From contig CAYHCE010000030.1 of assembly GCA_964355015.1 (NCBI GenBank), forward strand, positions 1-37,889: a stretch of 37,889 bases of DNA, in the 5' to 3' direction. The position numbers were made by a program, and so were the translations under genes. The DNA comes from CAYHCE01 sp964355015 (lineage in GTDB: Bacteria > Cyanobacteriota > Cyanobacteriia > PCC-6307 > Cyanobiaceae). The notes under the pieces were generated by a model, which saw only the letters and a list, made by a program, of their open reading frames with translations, had not been told where the DNA came from and did no database searches. Below, piece after piece: positions 32,870 to 37,889 of this stretch. How positions within the stretch are numbered: position 1 is the stretch's first letter; every line of letters starts with the position of its first letter.

Positions 32870-33301
32870 ATGCCAGCGTCCGCCTTCACCCTCCTTTACG
32901 ACGGGGCCTGCCCGTTCTGCCTGCGGGAGGTGTCGATGTTGCGACGCCGCGACGAGGGTCGCGGCCGAATCCATTTCGTCGACATCGATGCTCCGAGCTA
33001 CAACCCAGCCGCCTACGCCGGCATCAGCTACCGCGATGCCATGGGTCGCATCCATGGCCTGAGGGAGGACGGCACCGTGCTGCGGGATGTGGCGGTGTTC
33101 CGTGAGGCTTATCGCCTGGTGGGCCTCAGCTGGGTCTACGCCCTCACCGACTGGCTGCCGGCGGGAGCGCTTGCCGATGGCGTCTATCGCTTCTGGGCCC
33201 GCTGGAGGCTGCGGTTCACTGGCCGGCCGGACATCGACAGCCTCTGCGCCCTGCGCGAAGCACAAGCGGGCAGCGGGCAGGATCGCCGCTGTGCCAGCTG
33301 A
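32870..33301 (+). CDS. DCC/DUF393 thiol-disulfide oxidoreductase-like protein, second copy
   Basis: This 143-aa protein carries FTLLYDGACPFCLREVSMLR, the DxxCxxC signature. It continues with IHFVDIDAPSYNPAAYAG, YRDAMGRIHGL and a C-terminal helical region (WVYALTDWLPAGALADGVYR). Only the motif is shared with the leftward DCC protein; the rest is diverged, so this is not a recent duplication. It sits between the two cyAbrB genes on the same strand, 114 nt after the first and 146 nt before the second. Confidence 0.85.
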   Translation: MPASAFTLLYDGACPFCLREVSMLRRRDEGRGRIHFVDIDAPSYNPAAYAGISYRDAMGRIHGLREDGTVLRDVAVFREAYRLVGLSWVYALTDWLPAGALADGVYRFWARWRLRFTGRPDIDSLCALREAQAGSGQDRRCAS

Positions 33302-33404
33302 AGCAACAACGGTGAGCTGGCGAAGGCGCACAGATGGTCACAACTTTCCTGAGACCCCGTAGCCCCGATCAGGCCAATGAGGCCCAGAGATGGTGGAAGG
33401 TCTC

Positions 33405-33422
33405 CCTCTTAAGAGGTATTCT
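33405..33422 (+). promoter_or_regulatory. Promoter with 12-bp palindrome before the second cyAbrB gene
   Basis: CCTCTTAAGAGG, a perfect 12-bp palindrome, abuts the -10-like TATTCT (33417-33422). The -10 ends 26 nt before the ATG. A dyad in the spacer is a good operator position, possibly for autoregulation. The first cyAbrB promoter has no matching palindrome. Confidence 0.5.
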
Positions 33423-33447
33423 TCTAACTGTCATCCGCCACCACCCC

Positions 33448-33816
33448 ATGCTTACAGGACCCGATCTCCTGGCCAAAGTCAAGGAGCTGGGAGAAGCCAG
33501 TAAGAGTGATCTTGTCCGTGCCTGCGGCTATGTGAGCACCAAGAAGGACGGCAGCGAGCGCCTGAACTTCACCGCCTTCTACGAAGCCCTGCTGGAAGCC
33601 AAGGGGGTCAGCCTGGGTGAAGGAACCGGCAAGGGAGTCGGCAAAGGTGGGCGCAAGCTCAGCTATGCCACCAAGATTCAGTTCAACGGCAACCTGCTGG
33701 TGGGCAAGGCTTACACCGCCATGCTCGACCTCAAACCCGGCGATGAGTTCGAGATCAAGCTCGGCCGCAAGCAGATCCGCCTGGTGCCGCTGGGCAGCAC
33801 CGATGAGGAGGATTGA
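33448..33816 (+). CDS. cyAbrB-family transcriptional regulator, second copy
   Basis: This 122-aa paralogue of the regulator at 32387-32755 starts MLTGPDLLAKVKELGEASKS. The body is nearly the same (YVSTKKDGSERLNFTAFYEA, FNGNLLVGKAYT, LKPGDEFEIKLGRK), with most differences in the linker (GEGTGKGVGKGG, lysine-rich here but uncharged there) and the acidic tail. The pair likely corresponds to cyAbrB1/cyAbrB2-type regulators, which bind many promoters including nitrogen-responsive ones. Heteromer formation is plausible. The ATG chosen aligns with the paralogue. Confidence 0.92.
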   Translation: MLTGPDLLAKVKELGEASKSDLVRACGYVSTKKDGSERLNFTAFYEALLEAKGVSLGEGTGKGVGKGGRKLSYATKIQFNGNLLVGKAYTAMLDLKPGDEFEIKLGRKQIRLVPLGSTDEED

Positions 33817-33876
33817 GCCGGCTCAGCCTCCTGGCAGGAGCGGCCCCGCGCCACCGACGCGACGAGCCGGGCACGA

Positions 33877-33923
33877 CAACGCCCGATGACACGAACGCCC
33901 GCTGACCGTGTCATCGGGCGTTG
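33877..33923 (+). terminator. Strong 17-bp perfect hairpin after the cyAbrB genes
   Basis: CAACGCCCGATGACACG (33877-33893) is perfectly complementary to 33907-33923, with a 13-nt loop. The loop begins AACGCCCG, a copy of the arm start. No T-run follows, so it may be a terminator of the GC-rich, U-poor kind, an mRNA-stabilising stem or a mobile palindromic repeat. It lies 60 nt after the second cyAbrB stop, before the convergent M28-like gene. Confidence 0.6.
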
Positions 33924-34011
33924 AAGGATCAGCGAGGGGCGGAGCTGCTGGCGCTGGCCCCTGGGGAGATGACGTTCAACGGACCGATTCCGGTCAACGA
34001 TCCCTCACCGG

Positions 34012-35253
34012 TCACGCCGCTGCCAGCCTGCACGCCACCACGGTCAAGGCAGCCACGAATCTCACGATCACGGCGGGATCGACGACCCCGGGTCCCCGGT
34101 CATCGGGATGGTGGAACAGGGCGTTACGCCCGGTGAGCGAGAGGTAGCGTCCCCCAGCCTGTTGCACCATCCGGGCTTCACCGGCGGGGATCCTGTCGTT
34201 CGGGATCCGCCGATCGATGCGCAGCCCCGAGGAGAGCATCGCCTGATCCATCAACGCCGCGAACTCGTCATCCGAAGCCTGCAGCTTGTTGGCCGGGTCC
34301 GTCGCGGCGCCGATGCTGGCGCCGAGATGCAGCCAGCCCAGGCTGTTCGCCACGAGACCGGGCCGCCGATCCAGGTAGTTCCTGAGGCCCAGATGGCCGA
34401 GCTCGTGGCCGCTGGAGGCCACGAACAGGACCGTCCGGGCGGGCCTGGCCCTGCTGAGCGCACGCATGACCTCGAGCCAGCAGGCCAGGCCGCCGCCGCG
34501 CTCGCTGGCACACGAGTACCAGCCGCTGCGCGGCGTCATGACGACCAGGGGAAGCCGTGCCGGGTCGGCGCCGTCGATCCTGGCCGTGACGTTGATCGCC
34601 TGGGCCGGAGTCCGCCTCACCTGGGCGATCACGCGGGCCGTGGCGCCTCGACGTGCCTGGTCGTTCAGCCAGGTCGCCTCCTGGCTCGACACCTGCAGCA
34701 CGGGCGGCCCGAACGGCTGCAGGAAGGAATCGGCATTGCTGGGGCAGAGGCCGGGCCGCCCACCCCGGCTGATGGCGATGATCGCCCTGTGGCGGTCGGC
34801 TCGCCGTGCGTCCCCCAGCGGCCCCGATGCAGCGGCATTCGGGACGGTCTCGACCAGTCCGATCTCGGCGGAACCGTCCACGGGCCCGAGGCTCCCCCGC
34901 ACGCCGCCCGCTGCGGTGAAGCCCCCGTCGAACAGCGGCACAGCTTCGATCCTTCGGCCGCCCACGATCAGAGCCGTCATGATCGGATCGATCCTGCCCA
35001 GAGCCCATGACTCCTGGCTGGGCACGAGACCCGCCCGGCGGACTTCCCCGCAAAGCCAGGCGCCGGACCGCCGGTCAACCAGGGTCCCGGTTCGATGGAA
35101 GCCCTGGCTTTCGTACTCCTGGATGAGGCGTGAGATCCGGCGCTGCATCAAAGTGAACCGCCCATCCTCAGCCGCCAGCAGCGTCGGCAATGCCAGCGCC
35201 GCCTGGAAGCTTGTGACGGTCATCGTCAGCCACTGTCTGCGGGAGATCAGCAT
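34012..35253 (-). CDS. M28-like peptidase-fold protein, exported, metal site degenerate
   Basis: This 413-aa protein has a Tat-like signal (MLISRRQWLTMTVTSF) and a hydrophobic stretch to about residue 28. The body resembles M28 aminopeptidases with an inserted PA-like domain. TVLFVASSGHELGHLGLRNY corresponds to the catalytic Glu region and ALFHHPDDRGPGVVD to the last metal ligand. The usual HxD and GAxDN zinc-binding segments are replaced by TPRSGWYSCASERGGG, so most zinc ligands are missing. It may be a non-catalytic relative or use a different site. The start ATG was chosen for the signal peptide. It diverges from the small secreted-protein gene. Confidence 0.75.
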   Translation of the reverse strand: MLISRRQWLTMTVTSFQAALALPTLLAAEDGRFTLMQRRISRLIQEYESQGFHRTGTLVDRRSGAWLCGEVRRAGLVPSQESWALGRIDPIMTALIVGGRRIEAVPLFDGGFTAAGGVRGSLGPVDGSAEIGLVETVPNAAASGPLGDARRADRHRAIIAISRGGRPGLCPSNADSFLQPFGPPVLQVSSQEATWLNDQARRGATARVIAQVRRTPAQAINVTARIDGADPARLPLVVMTPRSGWYSCASERGGGLACWLEVMRALSRARPARTVLFVASSGHELGHLGLRNYLDRRPGLVANSLGWLHLGASIGAATDPANKLQASDDEFAALMDQAMLSSGLRIDRRIPNDRIPAGEARMVQQAGGRYLSLTGRNALFHHPDDRGPGVVDPAVIVRFVAALTVVACRLAAA

Positions 35254-35391
35254 CGGGGCTGCCCATGGATTCGAGCGACCGACCACCGCAGACCTCCGAT
35301 TTTGCTGCCGACCGGAGCGGTCAGGGATCCGCGCCGCAGACCCCGGCATCGCCAGGTGTTGCTAGGAGAGGGCAGGCGTCCCTCCAGGCCC

Positions 35392-35652
35392 ATGCACAAC
35401 CCCATCAACGCTGCTTTCGCTCTCGCCGCACTGCTGCTGGTGGGCCCGCTGCCGGTGCAGGCGGGCTCGATCACCGAAGACTCCATCGTGGATCAGAACA
35501 GCGCTCTGCAGAACGCCATGGATCAGTTGCCCAAAGGCGCCACTGTGACCGGAACCCGCTGCATCCAGATCGTCACACCCGGCGACAGCTACCGCTATCG
35601 CTGCAGCGTCGACTACACGACGACCGGCAGCCCATCCGCCCCCGGGCCCTGA
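35392..35652 (+). CDS. Small secreted protein with two cysteines
   Basis: This 86-aa protein begins MHNPINAAFALAALLLVGPL and has a likely signal peptidase site after PVQA. The mature part (about 61 aa) contains IVDQNSALQNAMDQLPKGAT and two cysteines in TRCIQIVTPGDSYRYRCSV that could form a disulfide. No family is recognised. It is probably periplasmic. It diverges from the M28-like exported protein, 138 nt apart. Confidence 0.65.
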   Translation: MHNPINAAFALAALLLVGPLPVQAGSITEDSIVDQNSALQNAMDQLPKGATVTGTRCIQIVTPGDSYRYRCSVDYTTTGSPSAPGP

Positions 35653-35722
35653 TGGACGCAGGTTCGCTGCCACCAGCGCTGGCGTGCTCCAGCGGCTCTG
35701 GCCACGGCACCACGCCCTGTGC

Positions 35723-36180
35723 TCACAGGGGCTCGGCCTCTTCGCTCAGGATCGTGAGCCAGGAGTCGTAGGCGAACACCCGGTTGCGCCGGCCAGCGGT
35801 GACTTCCCAGGCGATGCCCAGAGCCACCGGGCGCTCCACGGCCACGGGAGGAGAGGGGGAAACCGCTGGCCAGCCGGGCCAGGCGGTGCTCAAGGGCCCC
35901 CACGTCACTCGACACCTCCACGGCATCGTCGAACGGAACCCAGGAGCCTCCTCCAGCTCAAACAGCAGCAGGTCCGACAGGGACGACTGGGTGCCCTCAT
36001 CTGGGAGGAGAGCAGGGCTTCCCGGCGCACGCAGGCCAGCAGGGCGCGATCCTGGAGGGCCTGCCCCATTCCGCTCAGGTCCAGCGGGGGATGGGGTAGG
36101 AGGGGAACCGGCACAAAGGCTCTGACAGGCTCCCCGGCTGTGCTGCTGATCTCGTAGGGGCCTGTGGCGGCCCGTTGCAT
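35723..36180 (-). pseudogene. Fic-family gene reduced to fragments
   Basis: Reverse-strand pieces in three frames match a Fic/DOC protein in order. They are GPYEISSTAGEPVRAFVPVP and PHPPLDLSGMGQAL; REALLSSQ then EGTQSSLSDLLLFELEEAPG after a frameshift near 36000; VEVSSDVGALEHRLARLASG after another near 35930; and the C-terminal end VTAGRRNRVFAYDSWLTILS with EEAEPL and a stop. About 20 residues are missing near 36033. The whole catalytic core with HPFxxGNGR is missing near 35830. The gene is dead: roughly 0.46 kb remains of an expected 1.1 kb. Confidence 0.85.
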
Positions 36181-36331
36181 CCTTGGGCGCCATGGAGCAG
36201 AGGATGGAACTGCATCTGGACCGACAGGGCCGATCACCCTCCTGAGCACCGTCTTGGTCCGACACTCCCCTCCCTCCTCTGCAGCGGGCCGACCAGAAGG
36301 GCCCGTACCTGATCCTCAGCCGCTCTTGGCC

Positions 36332-37027
36332 GTGCTCCCCAGTTGCATTGGGTTACTGGATCACTTCGAGAAGCATGGCGTAGATGCGGTGGAGGATGCA
36401 CAGCTGAGTTCCTCCCCCTGTGGGCGATTCCGTGAGCAATACGCACCTGGATTCGAGGTGTTCCATCCCCAGGCTCGGGTGCTGCTGATTGGCTATACAC
36501 CTGGTCGTTCCCAGACCGATACAGCCTGGCGGGAACTCAGCATCACCTCTCAGGCGGAGCCATCACTGCAGAGGCTCAGCCGTTGCCAGAAGCAAGCAGC
36601 CTTCTCAGGGCTGTGGGAACGGCTCGACGCACTGGCTTCCCACTGTGGCCTGCTCCAACATCTCGACCTGAACAGTCTCTCGGCCCGCGATACCGTGAGC
36701 CTCACCTCCAGGCTGGTCTTTCCGATCTTCCGCGCAGGCAGCAACTACAGAATTGGCACCGAGTACGTCAGCACACCCTGGTTGGTCGAGCTTGCCGGAA
36801 ACCATCTGCGCGAACTTGCGTCCCTTACACCCACGCTCAGGGTTGCCATCTTCCTTGGTGATGGTCAGGCCGCACTGGCGAGCGCCAGAGCTCACCTGGA
36901 ACGCGGCGATCTGCCCAGTCATGTGGACTTCTTCGTTCTTCCCCATCCCAGCGGTGCGAACAATGGCCGCATCAGCCGCTTTCTGGATGATCCGCAGACT
37001 CTGGCTGATGTGAGATTGCTTTTGTGA
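36332..37027 (+). CDS. Uracil-DNA-glycosylase-fold protein
   Basis: This protein of about 231 aa has UDG-superfamily-like features. A first motif lies in ARVLLIGYTPGRSQTDTAW (GxxPG-like), a second at the C-terminus in VDFFVLPHPSGANNGRISRF (HPSxxN-like). In between are LSARDTVSLTSRLVFPIF and LRVAIFLGDGQAAL. The arrangement fits a glycosylase-like nucleic-acid base-binding fold, but activity is not proven. The true start is uncertain: the frame is open from ATG 36164, which overlaps the Fic remnant; GTG 36332 or TTG 36326 precede the first protein-like segment. No operon partner is evident. Confidence 0.6.
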   Translation: MLPSCIGLLDHFEKHGVDAVEDAQLSSSPCGRFREQYAPGFEVFHPQARVLLIGYTPGRSQTDTAWRELSITSQAEPSLQRLSRCQKQAAFSGLWERLDALASHCGLLQHLDLNSLSARDTVSLTSRLVFPIFRAGSNYRIGTEYVSTPWLVELAGNHLRELASLTPTLRVAIFLGDGQAALASARAHLERGDLPSHVDFFVLPHPSGANNGRISRFLDDPQTLADVRLLL

Positions 37028-37159
37028 GCTGAAACGGATCGGTTTCTGTCTCCCGAGCGTACCAGGTTCAGCGGGTGTTCGATCTCGATCTGCTCCTGGG
37101 GCAGTGTGCCTGGATAGGCCACGTGAGTGCCCTTGCTGACCATCGCTGACGAAATGAAA

Positions 37160-37349
37160 GGAGGACTGAGGTGGATGGCACGTTGCTGGAGGGCTACACC
37201 CAATCGATCCACGCCCGGCGGGGGCTCGAGAAGATCGATGCGCTCCGCTCGACTTCGCCTATGGCTGGATCAAAGAGTCCAGCGGCCTGAGGCTGGTCAA
37301 ACTCAGAGGCCTGGCCAACCTGCTCAGGCCCGAGGAGACGGTGGTATGA
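37160..37349 (+). pseudogene. Possible transposase C-terminal remnant
   Basis: From 37251 the frame reads DFAYGWIKESSGLRLVKLRG then LANLLRPEETVV and stop. This resembles the C-terminal 'F-G-x-I-K ... G-F-R ... L-R-G-L' region of IS1182-type transposases. An upstream segment in another frame (DGTLLEGYTQSIHARRGLEK) may belong to the same gene. It is frameshifted and truncated. The family assignment is tentative. Confidence 0.3.
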
Positions 37350-37889
37350 ACCTGCCCGGCAGCTGCGACATCGTCACGGCGGCGATTACGATCACCAGGC
37401 AGTTCAGGCAGCCAGGTCCACAAGCCCACATCCAACCAGTTGGACCGGCTCCGCCGCCAACCCTTCAGGCCGATCAGTCAGTCGCGTGGAGAGAAAGAGC
37501 GGCTGTCGTGAAGGTTTTTCCGCAGACTCCTGTGCCGCCATTCCCAGGAGGAAGCCAGGCTGCTGGGCTACCGCGCCATGCCGTTCAACCTGATGAGTCA
37601 ACGCGATCGCCAACGCAGTTGACACCAGGCAGGCAACAGACTGCAGGGGCAATGATTGGCGTGCGGCGTGGCCTTCTTTGCTGCCAGCCGTGAATGTGTT
37701 GCCATCAAGGCCAACGCAGACTGGTGCACACGTCAGAATCCAGCACAGCCGTTCAATCCAAGCCCTCGGGGTGATTCCAGTCAGGATCTGAATCCAGTTC
37801 CGAAAGAAGATGGCATGGCTCACTATCGGGCACCTTGAAACTTTGCCATTACCGAGGCAGCCTTGAGAAGCCACAAGCTCATCCTCTGC
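37350..37889. other. Stretch with no recognisable gene
   Basis: Open frames on both strands here have atypical composition. A 156-codon reverse frame (37404-37874) lacks motifs, and forward pieces such as QEEARLLGYRAMPFNLMSQR are broken by stops. It looks like decayed sequence. Confidence 0.4.

Noticed and set aside
37404..37874. Reverse-strand 156-codon frame near the right end
   Set aside because: No motif, atypical composition and no ribosome-binding site; the region looks decayed.
1..37889. CRISPR array, rRNA or tRNA genes
   Set aside because: No regularly spaced repeats, no rRNA-like blocks and no cloverleaf with a GGTTCGAATCC-type arm were found by eye on either strand.

Overview
The window looks like chromosomal DNA of a high-GC picocyanobacterium of the Cyanobium/Synechococcus type. 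The case rests on two tandem cyAbrB regulators (a cyanobacterial family), an HPP membrane protein, a Synechocystis-like guanidine hydrolase operon, a Nit1C nitrilase cluster with cyanobacterial gene order, and strong G/C-ending codons from about 5.9 kb onward. No rRNA, tRNA or CRISPR array was found.

Layout. (1) 1-5.3 kb is a lower-GC accessory block: a DUF3616 protein, an IS5-type transposase stub, a GH13 alpha-amylase-family enzyme, a small membrane protein and a second transposase remnant. A near-identical 20-nt direct repeat lies at 271-290 and 4387-4406. (2) 5.3-5.8 kb holds a small two-gene unit: a ribbon-helix-helix-like protein overlapping an unknown 86-aa partner. (3) 5.9-11.1 kb, minus strand, is a compact Nit1C operon: MSMEG_0572-like protein, nitrilase, radical SAM, GNAT, AIR-synthase-like, MSMEG_0570-like, then an HPP transporter-like protein joined by an ATGA overlap. 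Divergently, 11.3-15.9 kb carries the MSMEG_0569-like flavoprotein followed by a desaturase, an alpha/beta hydrolase and a type III glutamine synthetase. The minus-strand promoter has an NtcA-like layout. (4) 15.9-18.0 kb has an acyltransferase and decaying genes. (5) 18.1-25.6 kb is a guanidine-use operon headed by a clear guanidine-I (ykkC) riboswitch: guanidine hydrolase, HypA- and HypB-like nickel chaperones, a second type III glutamine synthetase, an ABC transporter and a Rieske oxygenase. (6) 25.6-33.9 kb holds a TIM-barrel gene with an in-frame amber codon, a 58-aa gene, an MgtA-like P-type ATPase, a double-domain gamma-glutamylcyclotransferase, a GNAT, two DCC thiol proteins and two 122-aa cyAbrB paralogues with matching promoter spacing. 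(7) 33.9-37.9 kb has a strong hairpin, an M28-like protein lacking most metal ligands, a small secreted protein, a gutted Fic gene, a UDG-fold protein and degraded sequence.

How the genes fit together. Two separate nitrogen-scavenging systems (nitrile/cyanide-linked Nit1C and guanidine) lie 7 kb apart, and each has its own type III glutamine synthetase. The guanidine system can be read as uptake (ABC), hydrolysis to urea and ammonia (nickel enzyme plus two chaperones) and ammonia or amine capture (glutamine synthetase). The Rieske oxygenase possibly feeds it by dealkylating substituted guanidines. The extended Nit1C locus, with desaturase, hydrolase and glutamine synthetase, is the best candidate for an undescribed pathway.
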